DNA from: CBDFFW01 sp965246945
GTDB taxonomy: Bacteria > Pseudomonadota > Alphaproteobacteria > UBA11073
DNA: 64,000 nt
Reading direction: 5' to 3'
Assembly (NCBI GenBank): GCA_965246945.1
Contig: CBDFFW010000002.1
Location: 118,700-182,699, forward strand
The notes below the pieces were generated by a model. That model did no database searches. It was given only the letters and a program-made list of their open reading frames with translations, and was not told where the DNA came from. This document shows, one piece after another, positions 24,344-33,132 of the stretch. Made by a program: the position numbers and the translations under genes. Each line of letters starts with the position of its first letter. The stretch's first letter is position 1.

Positions 24344-26761
24344 CTATTTCGTTGCAGCCAATAACTCTTCCAATTTTTCCTTTAATTCATCGGGATTAAA
24401 GGGTTTGGCGATATAATCGCTCATCCCTGCAGATAAACAGCGTTCGCGGTCACCGGCCAGGGCATGGGCGGTCATCCCGATAATGGGGATTGGGGTTAAA
24501 CCCTGTTGTTTTTCATATTCGCGAATTAAACTGGTGGCTTCAAAGCCGTTCATGCCGTGCATTTGCACATCCATTAAAATCGCAAAGTAATTGCCAGTTC
24601 TGGCCATTTCAATGGCTTCGATACCATTACTGGCAACATCGCATTGATAGCCAAAACCTTCCAGAAAGGTGGTGGCAACCAGCACATTGGCCGCGTAATC
24701 TTCCACCAGTAAAACATGGGGGCGCATTTCAACTTTTAAACTGTGGTCTAGCATGGCTGGCAAAGAAAGGTTGGTACCCAGGATATCAGATTCTTCGGCC
24801 CGCTGTAACGGAATATAGACCCGAAAGGTTGAACCCTGGCCCAGCACACTTTCCACCTGGATAGAACCACCCATAATTTCAACCAGGGTTTTGGTAATCG
24901 CCAACCCCAAACCCGTCCCGCCATATTTGCGGTTGATGGAGGTATCGGCCTGGACAAATTTTTCAAAAATAGTGGCCAGTTTATCCGGCGCAATGCCAAT
25001 GCCAGTATCTTTAACCATAATACAAATATTTTCGATGTGCGGATCTGCCGTGGGATGGCAGTCGATTTCGACATGCACACTGCCCTGTTCCGTAAACTTC
25101 ACGGCATTGCTGCAAAGGTTTAATACAATTTGTCTTAAACGGGTAGGGTCGCCAATAAAATTTTGGGCATTTGTAACTTGGCTTGTTCCCACACCGGTGA
25201 AAACCAGGCCTTTTTCCTGGACGCGCATGGCCATCATGCTGGTGACTTCTTGCACAATCTGCGTTACGGAAAACGGCACTTGTTCCAATTCCACGGTGCG
25301 CGCTTCAATTTTGGCGATATCTAAAAGATCGTTGATTAAGCCGAGCAGTGAATCCGCACTCATCTGCAGGGTTTGTAAAAATTCTTTTTGTTTGGGGGTT
25401 AACGGCTGGCTTAAGGCCAAAATATTGGTCAGACCAATAATTGCATTCATCGGTGTTCTTATTTCATGGCTCATATTCGCCAGAAATTCGGACTTGGCCA
25501 GATTGGCGGCTTCAGCCGCATTGCGCGCTTCGATTAACTGTTCTTCAGCCTGTTTTTGCATGGTCATATCACGGGCAATCTTCGTGAAACCATGCAATTC
25601 ACTGGCATCATTATACATGGCGGTCATAATGCCGCTGACGTAAAAACGTTCGCCATTTTTGCGTAAGTGCCAGCGTTCATCCAAGGCTTGGCCTTCTTGC
25701 TGGGCAGTGGTTAATTCCTGGGCGGGCACACCGGCAGCGCGATCTTCAGGCGTAAAAATAATATCGATGGTATTACCGATAATTTCTTCTGGCAGATAAC
25801 CAAAAATACGCTCAGCGCCCTTGTTCCAACTGATGACCCGGCCTTGCAGGTTCATTGAAATAATGGCGTAATCCTTGGCGCTTTCGACCATCAAACTTAA
25901 ATGCGCGCGGCTTTCTTTTAATTCGTCTTCGGTTTGTTTGCGCTCCGTCACATCGCGCGTGGTGCCGGCGATGGCAATGACTTCCTGTTGGGCATTAAAA
26001 ACGGGCGAGAAAATATAATCGTAAATACGGCGGCCATGCATACCCGCAAAAGGCACTTCGCCGCGAATGGGTTTTTTCGTTTGAATCACTTCCGCAATTT
26101 CGCGTTCATGCATTTCGGCATGCCAATCGGCATAGCCCAATTCCCCAAAACTTTTATCAATGGTCTCTTCCCAACTACGGCCAAACATCTCCAGCAGTGC
26201 TTTATTGGCATAAGTAAAACGGGCGTTGAGATCGAAAATATAAACGAGATCCGGCGTGTTCGATAAGGCGGTTTCATAAATGACGCGTTGGCGTTCCGCC
26301 GTATCGGTGACATGCTTTAAATCGGCCGCAATTTCTTTGCGTTCCGTAATGTCAATTGCTACGCCGGGAAAACGTGTTGCTTCGCCATTTTCGTCCAAAT
26401 AACAACAGCCTTTGGCAAAAACCCATTTAGTTGTACCGTCTTTTTGCAATAAGCGATAATCTACCGCAAAATCGCCGCCGTTTTTGAGGCAAGCTGCTAC
26501 TTTGGCTTCCACAACCAACCGGTCGTTGGGATGCATGCTTTTAAAAAATTCTGCCACTGATACGCCGGCAGCAGCCATTTGCGGATCAACCGAAAAGATA
26601 CGGGCAAATTCTGCATTGGCCCTAACGCAATCTTGTTTCACGTCCCAATCCCAAGCACCAATAAACTGGGAAATTTCAAGGGTCAGCGCTAAATGTGCTT
26701 GATCGGTCACCATATTATCATAAGGCGAAGGTGCATTTAAATCGGATGGATTTTGTGTCAA
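24344..26761 (-). CDS. Hybrid sensor histidine kinase with three PAS domains
   Basis: An 805-aa soluble kinase with no transmembrane segments. Three PAS/PAC units occupy roughly residues 30-135 (ending FPGVAIDITERKEI), 155-275 (ending IAGTTRDVTERKQ) and 285-405 (ending FTKIARDMTMQKQ). The phosphorylated histidine is in LANMSHEIRTPMNAIIG, the ATPase in LCSNAVKFTEQGS and GGTGLGLAITKTLVEIMGG. A receiver domain with ILMDVQMHGMNGFEA ends the protein, so phosphate likely moves to a separate Hpt protein. No partner regulator is adjacent. Confidence 0.93.
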   Translation of the reverse strand: MTQNPSDLNAPSPYDNMVTDQAHLALTLEISQFIGAWDWDVKQDCVRANAEFARIFSVDPQMAAAGVSVAEFFKSMHPNDRLVVEAKVAACLKNGGDFAVDYRLLQKDGTTKWVFAKGCCYLDENGEATRFPGVAIDITERKEIAADLKHVTDTAERQRVIYETALSNTPDLVYIFDLNARFTYANKALLEMFGRSWEETIDKSFGELGYADWHAEMHEREIAEVIQTKKPIRGEVPFAGMHGRRIYDYIFSPVFNAQQEVIAIAGTTRDVTERKQTEDELKESRAHLSLMVESAKDYAIISMNLQGRVISWNKGAERIFGYLPEEIIGNTIDIIFTPEDRAAGVPAQELTTAQQEGQALDERWHLRKNGERFYVSGIMTAMYNDASELHGFTKIARDMTMQKQAEEQLIEARNAAEAANLAKSEFLANMSHEIRTPMNAIIGLTNILALSQPLTPKQKEFLQTLQMSADSLLGLINDLLDIAKIEARTVELEQVPFSVTQIVQEVTSMMAMRVQEKGLVFTGVGTSQVTNAQNFIGDPTRLRQIVLNLCSNAVKFTEQGSVHVEIDCHPTADPHIENICIMVKDTGIGIAPDKLATIFEKFVQADTSINRKYGGTGLGLAITKTLVEIMGGSIQVESVLGQGSTFRVYIPLQRAEESDILGTNLSLPAMLDHSLKVEMRPHVLLVEDYAANVLVATTFLEGFGYQCDVASNGIEAIEMARTGNYFAILMDVQMHGMNGFEATSLIREYEKQQGLTPIPIIGMTAHALAGDRERCLSAGMSDYIAKPFNPDELKEKLEELLAATK

Positions 26762-26903
26762 AACTTGCTTAGGATCGATTAATATAATCAGTATTCGTAT
26801 TTAGCCAAGGTTAAATAGTCGGGATAAAGAAGCTATTATAAATGTTATAAACTTGCGCTTTTCATGGCGGCGAATCCAGCCAATATGGACAAAAAGGCGC
26901 AAA

Positions 26904-27527
26904 ATGGAAGTTCTGGGTTTATTTCCGACACCGTTGGTGATGAGCGAGATTGATCGCCATGATGTGTTGATCAACACCCTGCGCCAGCATGTTTTAGCAC
27001 GCGAAACCGCGCATGCAGGCACCATGCATAGCAACCAGGGCGGCTGGCAATCTGAAGACGATTTTTTGGCCTGGACGGGCGAGGCTGGTGAAACTTTATT
27101 TGCCGGAATTCGCGGGCTGTTATGGCGCTCCACCACATTGTTTGATGGCAACAAATTAAGTGATGAGCTGCTAAAATGGAAAATTCAGGCTTGGGCCAAT
27201 ATTAACCGCCAGGGGGCCAGCAATAATGTGCATTTTCACCCAGGCGCGTATTGGTCGGGCGTCTTTTATGTGGATGATGGCGGCGTAAGCAATGGCGATG
27301 TGGGCGGGCCAATTGAATTTTACGATCCGCGCGGGGCCATGCCGATGATGTATGCGCCTAATGTCAAAGCCAAATTTGAGGGCTATTACACGGCCGGATT
27401 ATCTGAACGCATTTACCCCAAAACCGGCATGCTGTTATTATTTCCATCCTGGCTGCAGCATGGCGTGGCACCGTATACCGGCACTGGCACGCGCATCTCC
27501 ATAGCATTTAATTGCAGTCTATTTTGA
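26904..27527 (+). CDS. Putative 2OG-Fe(II) oxygenase family protein
   Basis: Start at ATG 26904 is preferred (207 aa), because MEVLGLFPTPLVMSEID matches the usual N-terminus of this family of putative oxygenases; the longer frame adds 17 basic residues. HFHPGAYWSGVFYVDD carries the candidate iron-binding histidine, and LQHGVAPYTGTGTRISIAFN the second histidine and the 2-oxoglutarate-binding arginine. FPSWLQHGV is characteristic. The substrate is unknown. Confidence 0.8.
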   Translation: MEVLGLFPTPLVMSEIDRHDVLINTLRQHVLARETAHAGTMHSNQGGWQSEDDFLAWTGEAGETLFAGIRGLLWRSTTLFDGNKLSDELLKWKIQAWANINRQGASNNVHFHPGAYWSGVFYVDDGGVSNGDVGGPIEFYDPRGAMPMMYAPNVKAKFEGYYTAGLSERIYPKTGMLLLFPSWLQHGVAPYTGTGTRISIAFNCSLF

Positions 27528-27689
27528 TTTTTTAGTTACGGCTTTCGCTTTGCTTTCTTTTTTCAGCGGCGCGCCAATGGGGCAAACTGTTTGCAAATAA
27601 CCGTTGAGCGATTTGCCGCCACGGCCGGAACTGGCAGTTTTAAATTCACCATCGCCGCCGTTAGCAAAGCGTGCTAAATGTAAATTCAA
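27519..27689 (-). CDS. Possible small basic protein
   Basis: An open frame of 56 codons from TTG 27689, in the gap between the oxygenase and DUF1800 genes. It reads HLARFANGGDGEFKTASSGR, then GGKSLNGYLQTVCPIGAP and a Lys-rich tail ending VTKKSK. Composition looks coding. There is no ATG; upstream codons to a stop in the DUF1800 gene include CLKC. No family recognised. Confidence 0.35.
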   Translation of the reverse strand: MNLHLARFANGGDGEFKTASSGRGGKSLNGYLQTVCPIGAPLKKESKAKAVTKKSK

Positions 27690-27692
27690 ATC

Positions 27693-28991
27693 ATGGATTT
27701 GCGGGCGGCATTTCAGGCATGCAATCGGTTTGGTTTAGGGGCCAGACCAGGTGAATTGCAGCAAGTGGCGGGCGATCCGCAGGGCTGGTTATTACAGCAA
27801 CTAAAAAACCCTTTTATTCCGCCTGAAATTCAAACCAGTATTGCCAGTGGGATAAACCTGCCGATGCAGCAAAAACAGCAAGCTGAATTGCGGGAAATTT
27901 ATGCGCTGCAAACCGGTGCGCGGTTTAATGCGCAGGTTAAAAGCGCGCAGCCATTTGTTGAACGGCTAGTGATGTTTTGGAGCAATCATTTTACGGTTTC
28001 GGTGCAAAAACCAAAACTGGCCGGATTGGTAAACCGGTATGAAGTGGAGGCGATCCGCCCGCATGTAAATGGCTATTTTAAAGATATGTTGATTGCGGCG
28101 GTGCAACATCCGGCCATGTTATTTTATTTGGATAATGCGCAATCGGTTGGCCCGACTTCGCCAGCCGGCACACGGCGGCAAAAGGGCTTGAATGAAAATC
28201 TTGGGCGTGAAATTTTGGAATTGCACACGCTCGGCGTGAATGGCGGTTATACTCAGGCCGATGTAATTGCTCTGGCCAATATAATCACGGGTTGGACGCT
28301 TGATCGGGAATTGCGGCAAGATGATGATAACGCGCAAATTGCCTATGAATTTCGCCCTGCTTGGCATGAGCCAGGCGCGAAAACATTATTGGGCAAAGTG
28401 TTTGCAGAAGATGGCGAACAGGAAGGCATTGCCGCACTGACCATGCTGGCGCAACATCCGGCTACGGCCCAGCACATCGCCACTAAATTGGCGCGGCATT
28501 TTATGAGTGATGCGCCGCCAGCCAATGCAATCACCGCCTTGGCGCAAAGCTTTCTGCAAAGCAACGGACATTTGCCGACTGTGCTACAAACGCTAATTAA
28601 TTTACCGGAAACTTGGCAGCCGCTAACCAAATATAAAACGCCGTATGAATTTGCGCTTGCCACTTTTCGGTTAACGGGTATTGAATTGCCGCCCGCCAAA
28701 TTGATGCACAGTTTAAGCGCATTGAATTACCGCGCCTTCGCTGCCCCATCGCCCGCTGGGTATGATGATATAGCGGCAAGCTGGGCCGCGCCGGATGCCG
28801 TGATGAAGCGGATTGAATGGGCGCATCAACTGGCCAAGCAATTACCGGCAGCGACAGACCCGATGCAATTAGCCCGGCAGAGTATTGGTCCGATTTTATC
28901 CGACAATACCAAGCAAACCATTGAGCGCGCTGCCAGTGGCGCGGATGGCATCGCGTTATTACTAGTCAGCCCAGAATTTCAACGGCGGTGA
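27693..28991 (+). CDS. DUF1800 domain-containing protein
   Basis: A 432-aa protein of the DUF1800 family. CNRFGLGARPGELQQVAGDP is its typical start, FWSNHFTVSVQKP the conserved core, and NENLGREILELHTLGVNGGY with QADVIALANIITGWT the family signature. Members are usually exported and partnered with DUF1501 proteins, as here (3-nt gap). Biochemical function is unknown. No signal peptide is visible. No ribosome-binding site is seen before the ATG, so the start is uncertain. Confidence 0.9.
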   Translation: MDLRAAFQACNRFGLGARPGELQQVAGDPQGWLLQQLKNPFIPPEIQTSIASGINLPMQQKQQAELREIYALQTGARFNAQVKSAQPFVERLVMFWSNHFTVSVQKPKLAGLVNRYEVEAIRPHVNGYFKDMLIAAVQHPAMLFYLDNAQSVGPTSPAGTRRQKGLNENLGREILELHTLGVNGGYTQADVIALANIITGWTLDRELRQDDDNAQIAYEFRPAWHEPGAKTLLGKVFAEDGEQEGIAALTMLAQHPATAQHIATKLARHFMSDAPPANAITALAQSFLQSNGHLPTVLQTLINLPETWQPLTKYKTPYEFALATFRLTGIELPPAKLMHSLSALNYRAFAAPSPAGYDDIAASWAAPDAVMKRIEWAHQLAKQLPAATDPMQLARQSIGPILSDNTKQTIERAASGADGIALLLVSPEFQRR

Positions 28992-28994
28992 TGT

Positions 28995-30149
28995 ATGGAC
29001 GCGCACGGCATTACCAGACGGCAATTATTAAAGGGCCTTGGCTTGCTGAGCATAGCCGCCTTATTCCCGTTTAAAATTTCATTGGCCGCCGCCCCCACTG
29101 AACAACGGCTATTGGTGGTGATTTTGCGCGGGGCAATGGATGGGCTGGGCGCGGTGGTGCCTTATGGTGATAAATTTTATACCGAGGTACGCGGCGGGAT
29201 TGCCATGCCGCTGGCCGATCATGCGCTAATCCCGCTGAATGATTATTTTGCCATGCCGCAAGTGTTAGCCCCACTGGCACAGCTGTTTCAGCAAAAAGAG
29301 CTGGCGATTTTGCATGCGACCGCCATGCCGTATCGCAGCCGTTCGCATTTCGATGCGCAGGATGTATTGGAAAATGGCGGTTTGCAACCGCATGGGCTAT
29401 CGACCGGTTGGCTTAATCGGGCAGTGAATAGTTTGCATGGCGAAGCGGTGGCACTGGGCCCCACCGTGCCGCTAATTTTGCGTGGGCAAGCACGCGTCAC
29501 TTCCTGGGCACCATCCATGCTGCCGCCGGTAGAAGAAGATTTTTTGAGCCGTGTTTTGCATATGTATCAGGATGATCCGCTGCTAACCCAAGCGCTGATG
29601 GCCAGCCAGGAAATTCAGCAAATGGGCAATGCGCCAGGCGGCAATGGCAATAAAGCGTTTGCGGTGATGATGGCCAAGGCCGCGCAGTTTTTATCGGCCC
29701 CCAATGGCCCGCGCATTGGCACCGTGGATATTGATGGCTGGGACACGCATGCGGGGCAAGGCTTGCACAAAGGCCGCTTGCCAAACGCGCTGGATAATTT
29801 AACCAAAGGCTTGCTGGCGTTCAGGGAAGGCATGGGCGCGGCGTGGCGCCAAACCGCGGTGCTGGTAATTACCGAATTTGGGCGCACGGTGCGCGGCAAT
29901 GGCAGTGGCGGCACCGATCACGGTACTGCCAGTTGCGCGTTTTTACTGGGCGGTCAAGTGAATGGCGGCCAAGTGCTGGGCGATTGGCCAGGCTTGCAAA
30001 AATTATATGAAGACCGCGATTTATATCCGGCCAATGATTTACGCAGTTTATTGAAAGGCACGCTGGCGCAGCATTTGCATTTAACGGATCCCGCGATTTT
30101 TCCGGAAAGCCAGGGCGCGAACGCGCTGCCCCATTTGTTTCGTGTTTAA
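28995..30149 (+). CDS. DUF1501 protein with Tat signal
   Basis: A 384-aa protein. The N-terminus TRRQLLKGLGLLSIAALF is a twin-arginine signal, so the folded protein is probably exported to the periplasm. HFDAQDVLENG, GWDTHAGQG and VITEFGRTVRGNGSGGTDHG are conserved metal-site-like motifs of DUF1501, related to alkaline phosphatase/sulfatase folds. Pairs with the upstream DUF1800 gene. Enzymatic role not known. Confidence 0.92.
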   Translation: MDAHGITRRQLLKGLGLLSIAALFPFKISLAAAPTEQRLLVVILRGAMDGLGAVVPYGDKFYTEVRGGIAMPLADHALIPLNDYFAMPQVLAPLAQLFQQKELAILHATAMPYRSRSHFDAQDVLENGGLQPHGLSTGWLNRAVNSLHGEAVALGPTVPLILRGQARVTSWAPSMLPPVEEDFLSRVLHMYQDDPLLTQALMASQEIQQMGNAPGGNGNKAFAVMMAKAAQFLSAPNGPRIGTVDIDGWDTHAGQGLHKGRLPNALDNLTKGLLAFREGMGAAWRQTAVLVITEFGRTVRGNGSGGTDHGTASCAFLLGGQVNGGQVLGDWPGLQKLYEDRDLYPANDLRSLLKGTLAQHLHLTDPAIFPESQGANALPHLFRV

Positions 30150-30157
30150 AGATTTTA

Positions 30158-30265
30158 CCTCATCCTGAGGAGCGCTTATAAAGCGCGTCTCGAAGGATAC
30201 TCCAGCTAGATACCCAGGTTAAGCATCCTTCGAGACACCAGCTTTGCTGGCTCCTCAGGATGAGG
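30158..30265. repeat. Palindromic repeat, family B
   Basis: CCTCATCCTGAGGAGC and complement GCTCCTCAGGATGAGG at the ends, with internal arms CGAAGGAT and ATCCTTCG. Eight bases after the DUF1501 stop; lies between convergent genes. Confidence 0.9.
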
Positions 30266-30284
30266 TTAGTGCTAGAATGGCGTT

Positions 30285-30860
30285 TTATTTATTCCAACGC
30301 TTGGCGGCATTGGCGACGCGTGCGCCGTAAATTTCAGCAGTTTTTAAATCACCGGCGGGCGGGGTGACATTCGGGGCATCGTTTTCTGCTTGGGTCATGA
30401 GGCCTAAAAAGCTGCCGATGCGATTAACCGAATTGGGATCGCGTTGGTGCGGCACACTTGGCTGAGCAGGCATTTCACTTTGGCCAACCCAAATCATACC
30501 ATGTTGGGCTGAAATCACCGCTAATTGAATGAGGCTAGATAGTTTATCGCCGCTAAAAGATGCCGAATTGGTGAAACCACCCGCGATTTTGTCTTTCCAA
30601 CCGCCGCCAAACCATATTTTAGATGTGGCATCCATAAACATTTTGAACGGACCGGATAGGGAACCCATATAGGTCGGCGCACCGAAAATAATCGCATCGG
30701 CCGCATTTAAATGCTCCCAATCACTTTCGGCGATGGCACCATCGGGACCGACTTTGATCAGCACAGCATCGCCGATTTGCGCTGCACCGCGCTGCACCGC
30801 TTGGGCGACGACTTCGGTATGGCCGTAGCCGGAATGGTAAACGACAGCGGTTTTGGTCAT
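30285..30860 (-). CDS. Flavodoxin-family NAD(P)H:quinone reductase (WrbA-like)
   Basis: A 191-aa flavoprotein. VYHSGYGHTEVVAQAV is the FMN phosphate loop. AIIFGAPTYMGSLSGPFKMF and AGGFTNSASFSGDKLSSL are typical of the WrbA branch, which reduces quinones by two electrons and limits oxidative stress. It is divergent from an HxlR regulator, the common genetic pairing for electrophile-responsive reductases. Confidence 0.9.
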   Translation of the reverse strand: MTKTAVVYHSGYGHTEVVAQAVQRGAAQIGDAVLIKVGPDGAIAESDWEHLNAADAIIFGAPTYMGSLSGPFKMFMDATSKIWFGGGWKDKIAGGFTNSASFSGDKLSSLIQLAVISAQHGMIWVGQSEMPAQPSVPHQRDPNSVNRIGSFLGLMTQAENDAPNVTPPAGDLKTAEIYGARVANAAKRWNK

Positions 30861-30948
30861 AATTAAACTTTCTGTTGAAGTTAGTGGTAAAAAGTAACTG
30901 GGTTAGATTAAGTTATTAGCAACCGCAATTGAAAGTACGCACTTTGGC

Positions 30949-30960
30949 GTAACTAGTTAC
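30949..30960. promoter_or_regulatory. Candidate HxlR operator
   Basis: GTAACTAGTTAC is a perfect 12-bp palindrome in the 112-bp divergent region, 13 nt before the regulator's ATG. An imperfect half-copy, GTAACTGGGTTA, lies at about 30895. Inferred to be the binding site for autoregulation and control of the reductase. Confidence 0.5.
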
Positions 30961-30972
30961 CTGGAGGTAACC

Positions 30973-31293
30973 ATGGGAAATGGGTCAATGAAATGCCCGA
31001 TGGATGATATTTTGCGGCTGCTGATGGGGCCATGGACAACCTATATTTTGTATCTAATCCGCACCAATGGCGCGCTGCGCTTCGGCCAGTTGCGCAAACA
31101 AATGCCCGCTATTTCGGCTAAAATGCTGACTGAGCGTTTGCGCATGCTGGAAGCCGCTGGCGTATTATCGCGGGAACATGAAGCCACCATTCCGCCGAAA
31201 GTGACTTACCGATTTACGGACAAGGGCGAGGATTTGAATAAAGTGTTGGATGATTTTAAAGAACTGGCCGTAAAATGGGCCAATACGGCTTAA
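30973..31293 (+). CDS. HxlR-family transcriptional regulator
   Basis: A 106-aa winged helix regulator. MKCPMDDILRLLMGPWTTYIL starts the domain: the Cys near the N-terminus is the redox-sensing residue in many HxlR proteins. FGQLRKQMPAISAKMLTERL is the recognition region, and TYRFTDKGEDLNKVLD the wing. GGAGG precedes the ATG. Likely senses quinones or electrophiles and controls the divergent reductase. Confidence 0.93.
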   Translation: MGNGSMKCPMDDILRLLMGPWTTYILYLIRTNGALRFGQLRKQMPAISAKMLTERLRMLEAAGVLSREHEATIPPKVTYRFTDKGEDLNKVLDDFKELAVKWANTA

Positions 31294-31336
31294 TCAAAGA
31301 TAGGCGCACGCCATTTGTGCTGTTATAACGGCAGGA

Positions 31337-32098
31337 ATGTCGCCTAAAAATATTAAATTGCTGCTGAACACCGAAAATAAAGATGCGGTTTTTAACGAAG
31401 CCAAATCCGGTTCGGATGATTTTAAATTCAATGCCAAGGTTGCCAATGTATTTGACGATATGGTGAGCCGTTCGGTGCCATTTTACGATGAAATGCAGCG
31501 CATGACCTGCGAACTGGCCGGTGATTTTGCCAAGCCGAATACCAATTTATATGATATCGGCTGTTCAACGGCAACTACGTTGCTGGCCTTGGATGAAACA
31601 GTGGATCCCGCGGTTAAATTTATTGGGTTGGATAATTCGGCCGATATGCTGGCTAAGGCCACGGAAAAGGTACAGGCCGCTAATATTAAACGTCAAATCG
31701 AATTTATGACAGCAGATTTACATCAGGGTTTGCTGCTGGAAAATGCCTCAGTGATTACCATGTTGCTGACCTTACAATTTGTGCGGCCATTAAACCGCCA
31801 ACGGATCATGAAGCAGCTTTATAATGGGTTAAATGAACAGGGCTGTTTGATTTTGATTGAAAAACTCACATCCGAAAGCACTGTTTTCAACCGTTTGTTT
31901 ATCAATCACTATTATGATTTTAAACGCCGCAACGGGTATTCCGATATGGAAATTGCGCAAAAGCGCGAAGCACTGGAAAATGTGTTAATTCCTTACCGTG
32001 TGGAAGAAAATATCGACCTGTTGAAAGAATCCGGTTTTAAACACATTGAATTATTCTTCCGCTGGTATAATTTTTGCGGCATTATCGCCGTTAAATAA
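31337..32098 (+). CDS. CmoA-like carboxy-SAM synthase / methyltransferase
   Basis: A 253-aa class I SAM-binding protein. It matches E. coli CmoA along its length: VANVFDDMVSRSVPFYDEM, NLYDIGCSTATT (SAM loop), GLDNSADMLAKA, and near the end YYDFKRRNGYSDMEIAQKRE, with the Arg that in CmoA binds the carboxylate of carboxy-SAM. CmoA makes carboxy-SAM from SAM and prephenate for tRNA wobble uridine modification with CmoB. No cmoB is in this window; the neighbour is a membrane methyltransferase 12 nt downstream. Confidence 0.85.
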   Translation: MSPKNIKLLLNTENKDAVFNEAKSGSDDFKFNAKVANVFDDMVSRSVPFYDEMQRMTCELAGDFAKPNTNLYDIGCSTATTLLALDETVDPAVKFIGLDNSADMLAKATEKVQAANIKRQIEFMTADLHQGLLLENASVITMLLTLQFVRPLNRQRIMKQLYNGLNEQGCLILIEKLTSESTVFNRLFINHYYDFKRRNGYSDMEIAQKREALENVLIPYRVEENIDLLKESGFKHIELFFRWYNFCGIIAVK

Positions 32099-32110
32099 GG
32101 AGCACCTGTT

Positions 32111-32851
32111 ATGCAATCGACCATGATTAAAATCGGTAATTTCTTTTTCAAATACCGCAATAAAGTTTTCCCTATTATTGTGTTGGCTTTGTTTGCCATT
32201 GCCACACCGCCACAAGAAATTTTTGGCAGCAAAGAATTAGAAGATATAACTGATATCGTTGCCTGGCTATTGGCCTTTGCCGGTTTGGGCATGCGGGCCT
32301 TGGTGATTGGGTTTGCCTACATCAAACGCGGTGGTTTGGATAAAAAAGTTTATGCAGAAAATTTGGTGACTGATGGTATTTTCGGCATCTGCCGTAACCC
32401 GCTTTATGTCGGCAATATTCTAATCTGCATGGCCGTATTTTTAATGCATGGCGATTTGTTGGTAATGCTAGTCGGGATTGGTTTTTATATGTTTGTTTAT
32501 CAGTGTATTGTGTTGGCGGAAGAAGCGTATTTGGCCGATAAATTCGGGCCTGGCTTTACAGCCTATTGCCAAGATGTGCCGCGCTGGATTCCCAATTTTG
32601 CCAAATTTAAAGAATCCACTGCGGGTATGAAGTTTGATTGGAAAAAAGCGTTGTGGAAAGATTATACCACAATTGCTACAGCCTTAATCGCCCTAACTTG
32701 TACGCAGATTTATGAATATATGGCGCAACCAGGGGCAACCATAAACAGCGATGAAATGCTGGGTATGTTCGCTGCCTTATTATGTATTGGCATTGCCGTT
32801 GGGGTTATTCGTTACTTAAAAAAACGCCCTATTGCAGCACCAGTGGTTTAA
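32111..32851 (+). CDS. Isoprenylcysteine-type membrane methyltransferase
   Basis: A 246-aa integral membrane protein with five or more hydrophobic helices. GIFGICRNPLYVGNIL is the conserved motif of the ICMT/PEMT family, and EEAYLADKFGPGFTAYCQDVPRWIP the second signature, which together bind SAM and lipid substrate. The C-terminal third holds extra helices. AGGAG precedes the ATG. The methyl acceptor is unknown; bacterial members act on phospholipids or small hydrophobic compounds. Confidence 0.85.
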   Translation: MQSTMIKIGNFFFKYRNKVFPIIVLALFAIATPPQEIFGSKELEDITDIVAWLLAFAGLGMRALVIGFAYIKRGGLDKKVYAENLVTDGIFGICRNPLYVGNILICMAVFLMHGDLLVMLVGIGFYMFVYQCIVLAEEAYLADKFGPGFTAYCQDVPRWIPNFAKFKESTAGMKFDWKKALWKDYTTIATALIALTCTQIYEYMAQPGATINSDEMLGMFAALLCIGIAVGVIRYLKKRPIAAPVV

Positions 32852-33123
32852 ACGACCATCGCTGCATACTCACTATGTTTGCGCAGCCAACTGGCGGCAT
32901 AGCCACAAATGGGTTTAACCTGCATGCCTTCGGCGCGGGCTTGCGCCATTAATCCGGCCATCAGCTGACTGGCAGCGCCCGTGCCGCGCAACGCCGGTGG
33001 CGCTTCGACATATTTGATATGCAGTATGCCGCCATCGCGCCGGTAATCAGCAAAGGCAATATGGCCATCAATCTCTAGTTCAAAACGGCTGGCAGCGGCA
33101 TTATCGGTGACGGGATTGGTCAT
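32848..33123 (-). CDS. Small GNAT-like N-acetyltransferase
   Basis: A 91-aa protein of the short GNAT branch (YidJ/YjdJ type). IKYVEAPPALRGTGAASQLM contains the acetyl-CoA loop R-G-x-G-x-A, and ICGYAASWLRKHSEY is the usual C-terminal block. FADYRRDGGILHI is also typical. It overlaps the membrane methyltransferase by 4 nt, tail to tail. Substrate unknown. Confidence 0.88.
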   Translation of the reverse strand: MTNPVTDNAAASRFELEIDGHIAFADYRRDGGILHIKYVEAPPALRGTGAASQLMAGLMAQARAEGMQVKPICGYAASWLRKHSEYAAMVV

Positions 33124-33132
33124 GGCATTGAT

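Noticed and set aside
24891..25643. 250-aa plus-strand frame inside the hybrid kinase gene
   Set aside because: Antisense to the kinase core; composition (Ser/Cys/Ile-rich) and lack of motifs mark it as a shadow frame.
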